The notes under the pieces were generated by a model. It was not told the origin of the DNA, did not search any database, and saw nothing but the letters and a program-made list of their open reading frames with translations. A stretch of DNA of 64,000 nt. Origin: Trichococcus sp. K1Tr (GTDB lineage Bacteria; Bacillota; Bacilli; Lactobacillales; Aerococcaceae). This document shows positions 1-8,758 of the stretch, piece after piece. Numbering within the stretch: position 1 is the first letter of the stretch; each line of letters opens with the position of its first letter. The position numbers and the translations under genes were made by a program. Location: the NCBI RefSeq assembly GCF_028309625.1, contig NZ_JAQMHR010000011.1:23108-87107 (forward strand). Direction: 5' to 3'.

Positions 1-1379
1 GCCTGTATGACCTGACCGAACTGCAACGCGACGCCAACAAGCTTTTCGGCTATTCCGCCAAAGAGACGCTGAACATCATGCAGAAACTCTATGAGCAGCA
101 TAAATTGTTGACTTATCCGCGTACGGATTCCCGCTACCTGTCGAACGATATCGTCGCCACGCTGCCGGACAGGCTGAAGGCCTGTGCCATCAAGGAATAC
201 CGTCCGCTCGTGAACAAGGTGTTGGCGAAACCAATCAAGGCGAATAAGTCGTTCGTCGACGACAGCAAAGTCTCCGATCACCATGCCATCATCCCGACGG
301 AACAAGTCGTCCAAATAGGGAAACTATCGGCGCAGGAACTCAAGATTTATGACTTGGTCGTGAAACGCTTCTTGGCTGTGCTTTTCCCGGCTTACGAATA
401 CGAGCAGCTGACTTTGCGCGCAGACATCGGTGGCGAGCGCTTCGTGGCCCGCGGCAAGACGGTCATCGCTGCCGGCTGGAAAGAAGTCTACAGCAATCGC
501 ACGGAAGATGAGGAGTCGGAAGACGGTCTCCAGGAGCAACTGTTGCCGAAAATCGAGGCAGGCGATGTGCTGGCTGTCCGTTACATAAGCGAGACATCCG
601 GCCAGACGAAACCGCCTGCCTACTTCAATGAAGCAACGCTATTGACGGCGATGGAAAATCCGGCGAAATATATGGAGACGACCGACAAAGCTTTGGCTCA
701 GACGCTGAAGGAAACGGGCGGATTGGGAACCGTGGCTACGCGTGCCGACATCATCGAGAAGCTGTTCAATTCCTTCCTGATCGAAAGACGCGGACAGGAA
801 ATCCATATCACTTCCAAAGGCAAGCAACTGCTGGAGTTGGTTCCGGAAGAACTGAAATCTCCGGCTCTGACTGGCGAGTGGGAGCGGAAGCTCGAGCAGA
901 TCGCTGCCGGCAAGCTGAAGAAGGACGTATTCATCAACGAAATGAAGGCCTACACGAAAGAGATCGTTTCGGAAATCAAGATGAGCGAAGGCAAGTTCAA
1001 ACACGAAAACATCTCCACCAAGACCTGCCCGGATTGCGGCAAACCGATGCTGGAAGTGAACGGAAAAAAAGGCAAGATGCTTGTGTGCCAGGACCGTGAT
1101 TGCGGCTACCGCAAGAATGTGGCGCGTGTCACCAACGCCCGCTGTCCGCAGTGCATGAAGAAAATGGAGCTGCACGGCGAAGGCGATGGCCAAATCTTCA
1201 CCTGCAAGTGCGGTTACCGCGAAAAGCTTTCGGCCTTCAACGAACGACGCAAAAAAGGCTCCGGCGGAAAAGCCGCGAAGCAGGACGTCCAAAAATATTT
1301 GAAGAAACAGAATCAAGAGGAAGAGCCGGTAAATTCCGCCTTATTCGAAGCGCTGAAGAAACTCAAGCTGGACGATTAA
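1..1379 (+). CDS. topB: DNA topoisomerase III, 5'-truncated by window edge
   Basis: Type IA topoisomerase that nicks and passes single DNA strands through a 5'-phosphotyrosine intermediate. The reading frame is open from base 3, so the N-terminal Toprim domain lies outside the window and the first internal ATG (78) is not the start. The catalytic tyrosine is in the motif LLTYPRTDS (Tyr codon at 114-116). The C-terminal part carries two Cys-rich zinc-ribbon-like modules, CPDCGKP...CQDRDCGY and CPQCMKK...CKCGY, followed by a Lys-rich tail, as in Firmicutes TopB. A terminator hairpin follows the stop. A second topB-like gene lies 154 bp downstream. The family assignment is firm; the length cannot be judged. 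Confidence 0.93.
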   Translation, partial: LYDLTELQRDANKLFGYSAKETLNIMQKLYEQHKLLTYPRTDSRYLSNDIVATLPDRLKACAIKEYRPLVNKVLAKPIKANKSFVDDSKVSDHHAIIPTEQVVQIGKLSAQELKIYDLVVKRFLAVLFPAYEYEQLTLRADIGGERFVARGKTVIAAGWKEVYSNRTEDEESEDGLQEQLLPKIEAGDVLAVRYISETSGQTKPPAYFNEATLLTAMENPAKYMETTDKALAQTLKETGGLGTVATRADIIEKLFNSFLIERRGQEIHITSKGKQLLELVPEELKSPALTGEWERKLEQIAAGKLKKDVFINEMKAYTKEIVSEIKMSEGKFKHENISTKTCPDCGKPMLEVNGKKGKMLVCQDRDCGYRKNVARVTNARCPQCMKKMELHGEGDGQIFTCKCGYREKLSAFNERRKKGSGGKAAKQDVQKYLKKQNQEEEPVNSALFEALKKLKLDD

Positions 1380-1390
1380 AAACAATTTAC

Positions 1391-1440
1391 CGAAAAGGAC
1401 TGTAACGGCGCTTTTTGTGCCTGTCGCAGTCCTTTTTCGA
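1391..1440 (+). terminator. Rho-independent terminator after topB
   Basis: An inverted repeat (AAAAGGACTG ... CAGTCCTTTTT) encloses a GC-rich inner stem (ACGGCGC/GTGCCTGT) and ends in a T-run. It begins 12 bp after the topB stop. Confidence 0.8.
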
Positions 1441-1462
1441 TCGGGTTTCGGGAATGCGCGTA

Positions 1463-1471
1463 TGTTATAAT
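1463..1471 (+). promoter_or_regulatory. Extended -10 promoter for second topoisomerase
   Basis: TGTTATAAT is an extended -10 element (TG-N-TATAAT) about 60 bp upstream of the next start codon. No good -35 box is visible 17 bp further up. It gives the second topoisomerase its own promoter after the terminator. Confidence 0.6.
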
Positions 1472-1533
1472 TGTAGGGTATCGATTGCCTTAAAAGTCTC
1501 AGACGGCAATCCTGTCAGGGAGGGAATTTCAGA

Positions 1534-3708
1534 ATGAAAACAGTCATTTTAGCCGAAAAATCATCGCAGGCGGCTGCCTATGCGAGCTCTTTCCAAAAGA
1601 AGGCGACGGTTGCCGGGAACTACGTGATCCAGGACAGCCTGTTCGATGGCGAAACGGTAATCGTGCATGCATCCGGTCATCTGTTGGGGTTGTTGCAGCC
1701 GGAAGAATATGATCCGAAATGGAAAAAATGGAGCCTGGATCACTTGCCGATTTTCCCGGAAAACTACAAATACAAAATCCAATATGGAAAAGGCAAGCAG
1801 ATGGCGAACATCAAGCAGCAGCTCAAGGAAGCGGACCGCATCATCATCGCCACCGACTCGGACCGCGAAGGGGAAAATATCGCCCGCTCGATCATCCGCC
1901 ACGCCGGTGCAGAAAAAAAAGAGATGAAACGCCTCTGGATCAACAGTCTGGAATCCAATGAAATCCGCCGCGGGTTCAGCGAATTACTGGATGGGAAAGA
2001 CACGTATCCGTCCTACATCGAGGCCCAAAGCCGGGAAATCGCCGATTGGTTGGTGGGGATGAATCTGAGCCGGCTATACACCATTGCGCTCCAGAAGGCC
2101 GGGATCAAAGAAGGTGCCTTTTCGGTCGGACGCGTGCAGACACCGACGCTCTTCATGATCTATAAACGCATGAAGGAAATCGCTGCCTTCAGGGAAGAGA
2201 CACATTACGAGTGTTTGGCCCGGATCACGGTCACCAATGGGACATTCGAAGCGAAGTATCAGCATGAATTTGAGTCCAAGCAGGAAATGAAAACCTTCAT
2301 TGCGGCGCACGGATTGGCGGCTGAGATGCCCGCCGTCATCAAGCGTTTCGAAGCCAACGAGAACAAACGCGAGTTAGCGCCGCGTCTGTATTCGCTCAGC
2401 GATCTGCAGCGGGCAGCCAATGCCAAATTCAAGATGGGCGCGAAAGACACATTGGCAACCGTCCAGTCTTTGTATGAAGCAAAGCTGCTTTCCTATCCGC
2501 GGACGGACGCGACGGTCATCACCAAAAATGAATTCGCCTACCTGAAGGCCAATCTTTCCGGTTATTTGGGCATATTGGGCCACACCATCGACAAGCCGAA
2601 TCTGACTCCGCGCAAAAAATATGTCGATGATGCCAAAGTGCAGGAGCATTATGCCATCATCCCGACGAAAAAAGTGCCGGATCAGGCCCGAATCGCGAAA
2701 TTGAATGCGAACCAGCAGAAAATCTATGATCTCGTCCTGCGCCGGACGATGGCGATGTTCGAAGAGGACTTCATTTACGATGAACCGACCATCATTACCG
2801 ATATAGGCGGACTGGATTTCGTGGCTTCCGGAAAGATCATCAAGAATCTCGGATGGAAGAAGCTGGAAGGCAACACAAGGAAAAAAGGGGAACCTGAGGA
2901 CAAAATCCTGCCGATGGTTACGGTAGGGGAAACCGGAACAGCCGTTTTGGCCACGAAGGAGAAGAAGACCACGCCTCCGAAGCCTTACACGGAAGGCACG
3001 CTGATTGCAGCCATGAAGAACGCCGGCAAAGAAGTAGATGATGCCGAAGACAAGGCAATCCTGAAGGAAACGCATGGTATCGGAACGGAAGCGACCCGTG
3101 CTGGTGTCATCGAAAATCTGAAGGACAGGGGTTACATAACCGCTTCGAAGAATCAGCTGGCGATTACCGAAAAGGGAACCCTGCTTTGTGAGGCGGTGGC
3201 CGGCAACAAGATGAGCGATGTCGCCTTCACGGCCGAATGGGAAAAATATCTGGCAAAAATCCATAAAGGCGAGGGCGATCAGGACTATTTCCTGGATAAC
3301 ATCAAACACTTCGTTATGGAAATCCTCGGCACCAAGAACGCGATGCTGCAGTCCGAAGGGATCGCGGAGCGCATCGATGCTGCAGGCGATGGTGCGGTCG
3401 TCGGTGTTTGCCCGGTCTGCGGGACAGAAGCGATCATCAAGGGGAGTTACCTCCAATGCCAGGACTACGGTGAGGCATGCGCATTCCGGATTTCCCGCTA
3501 TATCGCCCGCCGCTATCTGTCTCCGGAGGAAGCGAAAGAACTCCTGGCCCGAAAAGAAACGAAGCGCCTTTCCGGTTTCAAGAAAAAAGACGGCAAGAGT
3601 TTTTCAACGGCTTTGCTGTTGGGGAAAGACGAAGCAGGCAATTATGCCGTTTCCTTCAAACCGTTCGCTCCGAGCAAGAAAAAGCCGGTGCGCAAAAAGA
3701 CACAATGA
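1534..3708 (+). CDS. topB: Type IA DNA topoisomerase (second TopB-like protein)
   Basis: A 724-residue type IA topoisomerase. The N-terminal Toprim domain starts with MKTVILAEKSSQ and has the acidic motif ATDSDREGENIAR (about residues 105-120). The catalytic tyrosine is Tyr321 in LLSYPRTDA. The C-terminus has a Cys motif (CPVCGTEA ... CQDYGEAC) and a basic tail. The start ATG has the ribosome site GGGAGGG about 12 bp upstream. It lies directly after another topB with its own promoter and terminator, so the two are neighbouring paralogues and not an obvious operon. The N-terminal motif AEKSS differs from the usual AEKPS. Topoisomerase III is the best name, but specialised (for example mobile-element) TopB homologues cannot be excluded. 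Confidence 0.9.
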   Translation: MKTVILAEKSSQAAAYASSFQKKATVAGNYVIQDSLFDGETVIVHASGHLLGLLQPEEYDPKWKKWSLDHLPIFPENYKYKIQYGKGKQMANIKQQLKEADRIIIATDSDREGENIARSIIRHAGAEKKEMKRLWINSLESNEIRRGFSELLDGKDTYPSYIEAQSREIADWLVGMNLSRLYTIALQKAGIKEGAFSVGRVQTPTLFMIYKRMKEIAAFREETHYECLARITVTNGTFEAKYQHEFESKQEMKTFIAAHGLAAEMPAVIKRFEANENKRELAPRLYSLSDLQRAANAKFKMGAKDTLATVQSLYEAKLLSYPRTDATVITKNEFAYLKANLSGYLGILGHTIDKPNLTPRKKYVDDAKVQEHYAIIPTKKVPDQARIAKLNANQQKIYDLVLRRTMAMFEEDFIYDEPTIITDIGGLDFVASGKIIKNLGWKKLEGNTRKKGEPEDKILPMVTVGETGTAVLATKEKKTTPPKPYTEGTLIAAMKNAGKEVDDAEDKAILKETHGIGTEATRAGVIENLKDRGYITASKNQLAITEKGTLLCEAVAGNKMSDVAFTAEWEKYLAKIHKGEGDQDYFLDNIKHFVMEILGTKNAMLQSEGIAERIDAAGDGAVVGVCPVCGTEAIIKGSYLQCQDYGEACAFRISRYIARRYLSPEEAKELLARKETKRLSGFKKKDGKSFSTALLLGKDEAGNYAVSFKPFAPSKKKPVRKKTQ

Positions 3709-3713
3709 ACAGA

Positions 3714-3753
3714 AAAAAGGTATCCGGGAAATTGCTTCCCGGATACCTTTTTT
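3714..3753. terminator. Bidirectional terminator
   Basis: A perfect stem (AAAAGGTATCCGGGAA/TTCCCGGATACCTTTT) with loop ATTG has A-rich and T-rich flanks. It separates the convergent topoisomerase and YbjQ-family genes and can serve both. Confidence 0.9.
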
Positions 3754-3759
3754 GATTTT

Positions 3760-4113
3760 TTAGCCTAAATAGTCTGATTCGTCCATTAATTTCACGGCGG
3801 TGCCGCTGCAAGTGACCATCAGCATGCCGTTATCGGCTCCCAGCACTTCATAGTCCATCTTCATGCCGACGATGGCGTTTGCGCCTTTTGCAGATGCGCG
3901 ATCTTGCATTTCCGCCAAGGCATTTTCGCGTGCCACAGTCAATTCATCCTCGTAGCTCTTTGAACGTCCGCCTACGATATTGCGGATGCCGGCTCCGAAA
4001 TCCTTGAATACGTTGATGCCTGTGATGACCTCTCCGAAAACGATGCCTTGATAGGCAGCGATTTTTTTGCCCTCGATATGGGCTGTTGTTGTAATAATCA
4101 TGTGACTTACCAT
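3760..4113 (-). CDS. YbjQ/UPF0145 family protein
   Basis: A 117-residue protein of the YbjQ (UPF0145, heavy-metal-binding domain) family. It contains the family signature [23 protein letters not shown] followed by [10 protein letters not shown] and the C-terminal [13 protein letters not shown]. Length fits the family (about 105-120 residues). The start at 4113 (MVSHMIITT) has AGGAG five bases upstream; the second ATG at 4101 is the alternative. The gene is single and faces the topoisomerase gene. The family assembles as small oligomers; its biological role is not established, so none is claimed. Confidence 0.85.
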   Translation of the reverse strand: MVSHMIITTTAHIEGKKIAAYQGIVFGEVITGINVFKDFGAGIRNIVGGRSKSYEDELTVARENALAEMQDRASAKGANAIVGMKMDYEVLGADNGMLMVTCSGTAVKLMDESDYLG

Positions 4114-4321
4114 CCTTTCTCCTAACGGTGAAACAATCAGTGCAACAAATCGATTATAACTTTCTGGTGATGCCTTCATTATATCAAAAGTCAGGCTTGA
4201 AAAGATACAGAAACCTGTCATCTTGGTGGCCGTTGGGCAGAAAAATGTTACAGGCAAGAGTGTACAGATTGTTCGTTAATGGTAAAATTACGGAAGACTC
4301 GAAACAGAAAGGGCTGTTACT

Positions 4322-4702
4322 ATGAAATTTGAAAAAATTCACCATGTGGCGATCATCGCCTCCGATTATGAGGCATCCAAAGCCTTCTACACTGAGGTGT
4401 TGGAATTGCCGATCATCCGCGAAAACTACCGGGCGGAAAGGGATTCCTACAAGCTCGATCTCAAGCTGGGGGAGAGCGAAATCGAGCTGTTCTCTTTTCC
4501 GAATCCGCCTGAGCGTCCGAGCGGTCCGGAATCAGTCGGGCTCCGTCATCTTTGCTTCTATGTGGAGGATGTCGAGGCGACTGTGGCTGAATTGAACCGC
4601 AAGGGCGTGGAAACTGAGCCGATCCGGATGGATGACTACACGAACAAAAAATTCACTTTTTTCAAGGATCCGGACGGCTTGCCGCTGGAATTGCATGAAT
4701 AA
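4322..4702 (+). CDS. VOC superfamily protein (glyoxalase/YaeR-like)
   Basis: A 126-residue vicinal-oxygen-chelate protein with two beta-alpha-beta-beta-beta modules. The metal-ligand pattern is visible: HHVAIIASDY near the N-terminus, ELFSFP, LRHLCFYV in the middle and the C-terminal FFKDPDGLPLELHE. It resembles the YaeR-type small glyoxalase-like proteins, whose substrates are mostly unknown. The ATG lies at the end of a short AT-rich region after a weak GAAAGGG ribosome site, and a strong terminator follows. Role could be lactoylglutathione lyase-like or another ring or aldehyde chemistry; only the fold is certain. Confidence 0.85.
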   Translation: MKFEKIHHVAIIASDYEASKAFYTEVLELPIIRENYRAERDSYKLDLKLGESEIELFSFPNPPERPSGPESVGLRHLCFYVEDVEATVAELNRKGVETEPIRMDDYTNKKFTFFKDPDGLPLELHE

Positions 4703-4712
4703 AGATTAGTCG

Positions 4713-4752
4713 AAACGGGGAGCGTCTCATTTGAGGCGCTCCCCGTTTTTTT
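4713..4752 (+). terminator. Rho-independent terminator
   Basis: The stem AACGGGGAGCG/CGCTCCCCGTT is followed by seven Ts, ten bases after the VOC-gene stop. Confidence 0.9.
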
Positions 4753-4820
4753 CGGCCGTCCCAACCAATCTTACTGGCTGGGGATTTCATTTTTTCCCCC
4801 TCTAGCTCTGGGAACCCCAT

Positions 4821-4954
4821 CAGCTCCGGTGAGGGCCCCTTCGCCGGAGTACAGTGTTGCTAATCGTTATCAACTCCGGCAAGGCCGATCTCATCGGAGA
4901 ACGCATGGAAAATTACGGTCCGAACTTCGGCGAAGCCTTTGTTCACCGGAGTTC
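4821..4954 (+). repeat. Repeat family A, copy 1 (three 50-bp palindromic modules)
   Basis: Three modules of the form CTCCGG-N14/15-CCGGAG begin at 4824, 4874 and 4925. They are separated by spacers of about 24 bp that are themselves partly conserved (for example AACGCA after module 2). The same array with the same 50/51-bp spacing occurs at 37941-38073, and a reversed copy at 43750-43910. It lies downstream of the VOC gene in the sense direction, after its terminator. Confidence 0.8.
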
Positions 4955-5004
4955 AGAGCAGCCGCCTCCGATCGAGGTGACGCATTCATCTTTTCAAAAC
5001 TATA

Positions 5005-5020
5005 ATTTGTAAACACAAAT
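5005..5020. promoter_or_regulatory. GntR operator upstream of EIIC promoter
   Basis: The imperfect palindrome ATTTGTAAACACAAAT matches the site ATTTGTAAATACAAAT in front of the gntR gene at 7980-7995 in 15 of 16 positions. The GT-N4-AC core is typical of HutC-type GntR regulators. It lies 12 bp upstream of the -35 box of the EIIC promoter. Confidence 0.75.
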
Positions 5021-5032
5021 ATTAAATAGGTA

Positions 5033-5061
5033 TTTACAACGTGTGGGAAAGGGGTTACAAT
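5033..5061 (+). promoter_or_regulatory. Promoter of EIIC-GH1 operon
   Basis: TTTACA (5033-5038) and TACAAT (5056-5061) are separated by 17 bp, about 75 bp upstream of the EIIC start. Confidence 0.75.
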
Positions 5062-5137
5062 ATGAAAAAGAGAGTTGGAGGAGGCAACTCAATCATCAAT
5101 CAGAATAATCAGAACAAACAGTCTAGGAGGAAAAAGA

Positions 5138-6475
5138 ATGGAAAATGCGAAGTGGATTGAACGTTTGAATATGATCGCCTATAAGATCAATGATTTGAAA
5201 TATATCATCGCAATCAAAAATGCCTTTTCAATGTTGTTGCCGGTCATCATCACGGGTGCTTTTGCCACCTTGTTTTCGAACATGGTGTTCGATTCAACGA
5301 ATGGATTGGCCCAATTTGAGGCTTTACGGTTCTTGGAACAAATGAAACCGATTACGCAGGCGATCAACTATGCCACCATGAACCTGATGACGATCGGTGC
5401 GGTTTTTCTGATCGGGATCGAAGTCGCCAAACTGAACAAAGTATCCGATCATTTCGCCGGGCTGTTGGCGGTCATCAGTTATGTCGCGACCATCCCGACG
5501 ACGATTGAGGTTCTGTTTGAAGAGACGCCGGTTCCGGTGACAAATGTCCTTTCCAGCAATTATACAGGGTCCCGCGGTTTATTCCTGGGTATGTTCATCG
5601 CCATCTTATCCGTTGAACTGTACACCTGGTTGAGCAAACAGGAACGATTGAAGATCACAATGCCGGATACGGTCCCTACGAATGTTTCCCGCGGTTTTTC
5701 TGCTTTGATTCCGACTATTTTGACGGTGTCACTGATTGCGGCAGGTGCCCATCTGATTTTCATGATCACGGGTTTGACTTTGTATGACATCATTTATACG
5801 ACCATCCAAGCGCCGCTTGCGAAAGTCGTTCAAGGCTTACCGGGTATCCTGTTGCTGATGTTCGTCTCACAGATTTTCTGGGTGATCGGGATCCACGGTA
5901 ACCAAATGATCAAACCGATCCGCGAGCCGATTTTGTTGGCTGCCATCGCTGAAAATACAGCCGCTTTTGAAGCCGGCAAGGAAATTCCGAACATCATCAA
6001 CATGCCATTCTGGGATATGTACATGAGCATGGGTGGATCCGGCGTTACGATTGGTCTCTTGATCGCCGTCTTCTTGGTTTCGAAGCGCGCCGACTTCAAG
6101 GAAATCGGCAAACTGTCTGTAGGCCCCGGACTATTCAACATCAATGAACCGCTTATTTTCGGGATGCCGATCATGCTGAATCCGATCATGGCGATCCCGT
6201 TCATCTTGACGCCGCTGGTTACAGGTACAATTGGTTACTTCGCGACGGTAATCGGATTTGCCGGCAAGGCGGTTGTGATGGTTCCTTGGACAACGCCACC
6301 ATTGATCAGCGGCTATCTTGCGACAGCAGGCAGCCTGGGTGCGGTCGCTACACAACTGATCTGCATCGCTGTTTCCGTGTTGATCTATCTGCCGTTCGTG
6401 AAGGCCAGCAATCGTGCGCTTGCAGTGGAACCAGAAATCGAAAAAGAAGCAGAAGTGGCGGCAGCCATCGAATAA
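5138..6475 (+). CDS. PTS system cellobiose-type EIIC permease (orphan)
   Basis: A 445-residue membrane permease of the lactose/cellobiose PTS family. It carries sugar across the membrane, where the partner EIIB domain phosphorylates it. Visible signatures are the N-terminal helix starting MLLPVIITGAF, the pore region FWVIGIHGNQMI, and GLFNINEPLIFGMPIMLNP, the conserved NEP substrate-binding motif. About ten hydrophobic segments are present. The start at 5138 follows TCTAGGAGGAAAAAGA; an upstream in-frame start at 5075 lacks a ribosome site. A GH1 gene follows 30 bp later, but no EIIB or EIIA is in this operon, so the protein must borrow them, perhaps from the pairs near 60-63 kb. Confidence 0.92.
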   Translation: MENAKWIERLNMIAYKINDLKYIIAIKNAFSMLLPVIITGAFATLFSNMVFDSTNGLAQFEALRFLEQMKPITQAINYATMNLMTIGAVFLIGIEVAKLNKVSDHFAGLLAVISYVATIPTTIEVLFEETPVPVTNVLSSNYTGSRGLFLGMFIAILSVELYTWLSKQERLKITMPDTVPTNVSRGFSALIPTILTVSLIAAGAHLIFMITGLTLYDIIYTTIQAPLAKVVQGLPGILLLMFVSQIFWVIGIHGNQMIKPIREPILLAAIAENTAAFEAGKEIPNIINMPFWDMYMSMGGSGVTIGLLIAVFLVSKRADFKEIGKLSVGPGLFNINEPLIFGMPIMLNPIMAIPFILTPLVTGTIGYFATVIGFAGKAVVMVPWTTPPLISGYLATAGSLGAVATQLICIAVSVLIYLPFVKASNRALAVEPEIEKEAEVAAAIE

Positions 6476-6505
6476 TGAAAGATTTGAACAGAAAGGGGCA
6501 TGAGT

Positions 6506-7921
6506 ATGATTAAAAATATACCTGAAGGATTCATCTTGGGAGCATCTTCTTCTGCATGGCAGACAGAAGGCTGGAAGGGAAAAAAAGAAGGACAGGATTC
6601 CTACTTGGATATGTGGTACAAAGAGGAGCCTTTCGTATGGCATGAAGGCTATGGACCGGCTGGAGCGACCTCATTCTATGACCGCTACCACGAAGATGTA
6701 GTTTTGATGAAAAAAATCGGTCTGACGCATTACCGAACGTCGATCAACTGGGCGCGCTTCTTTACGGACTATGAAAATTCGGTAGTCGATGAAGACTATG
6801 CCCAGCACATCAGCGATGTCGTGGATGCACTGCTCGAGGCCGGAGTCGAACCGATGCTTTGCCTTGAACATTACGAAGTCCCTGCTTATCTGATGGAGAA
6901 ATACGAGGGCTGGAGCTCGAAGCATGTTGTCGATCTCTATGCGAAGTATGCCGAAATAGCGTTCGATCGCTATGCGGACCGCGTCAAGCATTGGTTCACT
7001 TTCAACGAGCCGATCGTGGTCCAGACGCGTGTGTACCTTGATGCCATCCGCTATCCGCATGAGCAAGACACGGCGAAATGGATGCAATGGAATTTCAACA
7101 AGGTGATCGCCACGGCACGGGCAGTCCAAATTTTCCATGAAAAAGGCTACAGCGGTAAGATTGGAGCCATCCTGAATCCGGAGGTGACCTACGCGCGGTC
7201 CTCATCGCCGGCGGATCAAAAAGCCGCTCGGATGTATGATCTTTTGCATAACCGTATTTTTCTGGATCCATTGGTGAAGGGGGAGTATCCTGAAGAGTTG
7301 TTCGATGTGCTCGCGAAGCACGCGATCCCGTTTGAATATTCCGAAGAGGAACTGCTTATCATCAAAGAAAATACGGTGGACTATCTAGGGATCAATCTGT
7401 ATTTCCCGAAACGGGTCCGGTCGCCGCGTTACGAGTGGAACAAGGAGACGCCGTTCCATCCGGAATACTATTACGAAGAGTTCTCTCTGCCTGGCAGAAG
7501 GATGAACACCTCGCGCGGCTGGGAAATCTACCCACAAATCATGTATGATATGGCCATGCGCCTGAAATCCGAATACGGAAATATTCCATGGTTTGTTGCG
7601 GAAAGCGGGATGGGCATCGAGCAGGAGGAGCGCTTTGCAGACAGCAAGGGCACCATCCAGGATGATTACCGCATCGCTTATATCACTGAACACTTGAGTT
7701 CCTTGTTGGATGCTGTCCAGGACGGGGCGAACTGCAAGGGCTACATGCTGTGGGCCTTCACCGATTGTGTCTCGCCGATGAATGCCTTCAAGAACCGCTA
7801 CGGACTTGTGCGGATCGATCTGGAGGACGATAAGAAGCGTTCCCTGAAGCAGTCGGGCTATTGGTACCGGGATCTTATCAAAAGCAAACGACTTGAAGTG
7901 GCGGAGCACACATATAAGTGA
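6506..7921 (+). CDS. 6-phospho-beta-glucosidase, GH1
   Basis: A 471-residue GH1 TIM-barrel enzyme that hydrolyses phosphorylated beta-glucosides delivered by the PTS. The acid/base glutamate is Glu168 in WFTFNEPIV and the nucleophile is Glu366 in VAESGMGIE. The segment GYMLWAFTDCVSPMNAFKNRYG near the C-terminus matches the family. The ATG at 6506 has GAAAGGGG seven bases upstream; the ATG at 6500 is too close to it. It is co-transcribed with the EIIC gene before it. The nucleophile context AESG replaces the common TENG, which places it in a divergent GH1 branch together with the enzyme at 16912-18306. Exact substrate is open. Confidence 0.9.
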   Translation: MIKNIPEGFILGASSSAWQTEGWKGKKEGQDSYLDMWYKEEPFVWHEGYGPAGATSFYDRYHEDVVLMKKIGLTHYRTSINWARFFTDYENSVVDEDYAQHISDVVDALLEAGVEPMLCLEHYEVPAYLMEKYEGWSSKHVVDLYAKYAEIAFDRYADRVKHWFTFNEPIVVQTRVYLDAIRYPHEQDTAKWMQWNFNKVIATARAVQIFHEKGYSGKIGAILNPEVTYARSSSPADQKAARMYDLLHNRIFLDPLVKGEYPEELFDVLAKHAIPFEYSEEELLIIKENTVDYLGINLYFPKRVRSPRYEWNKETPFHPEYYYEEFSLPGRRMNTSRGWEIYPQIMYDMAMRLKSEYGNIPWFVAESGMGIEQEERFADSKGTIQDDYRIAYITEHLSSLLDAVQDGANCKGYMLWAFTDCVSPMNAFKNRYGLVRIDLEDDKKRSLKQSGYWYRDLIKSKRLEVAEHTYK

Positions 7922-7958
7922 CATCTGTATTTCCTCATGTCTGTTGACCAGTTGTCTA

Positions 7959-7967
7959 TGTTATAAT
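7959..7967 (+). promoter_or_regulatory. Extended -10 promoter of gntR
   Basis: TGTTATAAT is an extended -10 element. The operator at 7980-7995 lies just downstream of the expected transcription start, which suggests autoregulation. Confidence 0.65.
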
Positions 7968-7979
7968 CAACATGGAGAG

Positions 7980-7995
7980 ATTTGTAAATACAAAT
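7980..7995. promoter_or_regulatory. GntR operator (autoregulatory)
   Basis: The perfect palindrome ATTTGTAAATACAAAT lies between the gntR -10 box and its start codon. A near-identical site is in front of the EIIC-GH1 operon (5005-5020). Confidence 0.75.
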
Positions 7996-8026
7996 TTTCG
8001 TATCACGTAGATAAGTGGTGAAGGAC

Positions 8027-8758
8027 ATGGCAAAATACAAAGAAGTTGCAAATGAAATCAGAAAAAGAATCAAAAGCGGAATCTATCATTCCGAAGAAAA
8101 AATTCCCGACCAGGAATCATTGGCGAAGGAGTTCGGCACTAGCCGCGTGACGGTAAAAAAAGCGCTCGATATGCTGAGCGTCGCCGGGTTGGTGTACACG
8201 ATCCAAGGTTCAGGGACCTATGTGAAGAAAAATGCGGTCAATCTGGCCGAGCAGAGCATCCAAATCGGCCAGAACGTCGGCTTGACCGCTGCAGCCGGAG
8301 AACGACTGGAACTGAAGACGGAAGTGCTGGACTTCAACGTCCGCTTCCCGGATGAGGAAGAATGCAATCAACTGAGCATCACGCAGGAAGAACCCGTCTA
8401 TGACATCAAACGGTTGCGGATACTGGATGAAAAACCGTATTCTTTGGAGCATACGATCATCCCGATTGTGCTGGCGCCGAACATCACGAAGGACATCCTG
8501 AACCGCTCCTTGTATGACTATCTCCAAGGGGATTTGGGTATCGTCTTTGGCGACAACCGGCAGACCGTCCGAGCGGTCAAACCGGATGAGAACGACAAAA
8601 AATATCTGCAGTGTTCCAATGAAGATCCGGTACTTGAAGTCAGCAAAGTCATGTTCCTGGAAAGAGGGACGCCCTTGGAATATTCAATCGTGCATCATCG
8701 CTATGACATGGTGGAGATGTCCTTCATCAACGTCAGCCGGGACGGACTGTTGGGATAG
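8027..8758 (+). CDS. GntR-family transcriptional regulator (HutC type)
   Basis: A 243-residue repressor or activator. The N-terminal winged helix-turn-helix (residues 1-70: MAKYKEVANEIRKRIKSGIY ... SRVTVKKALDMLSVAGLVYTIQGSGTYV) is followed by a UTRA ligand-binding domain (about 95-235). The ATG at 8027 is preferred over GTG codons at 8015 and 8018 because the family starts at this point. It follows the EIIC-GH1 operon and carries the same 16-bp operator in its own leader, so it most likely controls that operon in response to a phosphorylated sugar. A paralogue is at 14666-15379. Confidence 0.9.
   Translation: MAKYKEVANEIRKRIKSGIYHSEEKIPDQESLAKEFGTSRVTVKKALDMLSVAGLVYTIQGSGTYVKKNAVNLAEQSIQIGQNVGLTAAAGERLELKTEVLDFNVRFPDEEECNQLSITQEEPVYDIKRLRILDEKPYSLEHTIIPIVLAPNITKDILNRSLYDYLQGDLGIVFGDNRQTVRAVKPDENDKKYLQCSNEDPVLEVSKVMFLERGTPLEYSIVHHRYDMVEMSFINVSRDGLLG

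Noticed and set aside
2374..3456. Long minus-strand open frame inside the second topB
   Set aside because: No start signal or family motif; it is produced by the codon bias of the plus-strand gene.
4821..4954. CRISPR array (about 26-bp repeats with about 24-bp spacers)
   Set aside because: Only three modules, the repeats are degenerate, and spacers are similar between copies at different loci. No cas genes are present.
7944..7967. TTGACC plus TATAAT as a classical promoter of gntR
   Set aside because: The spacing is only 12 bp; the extended -10 (TGTTATAAT) explains the promoter better.
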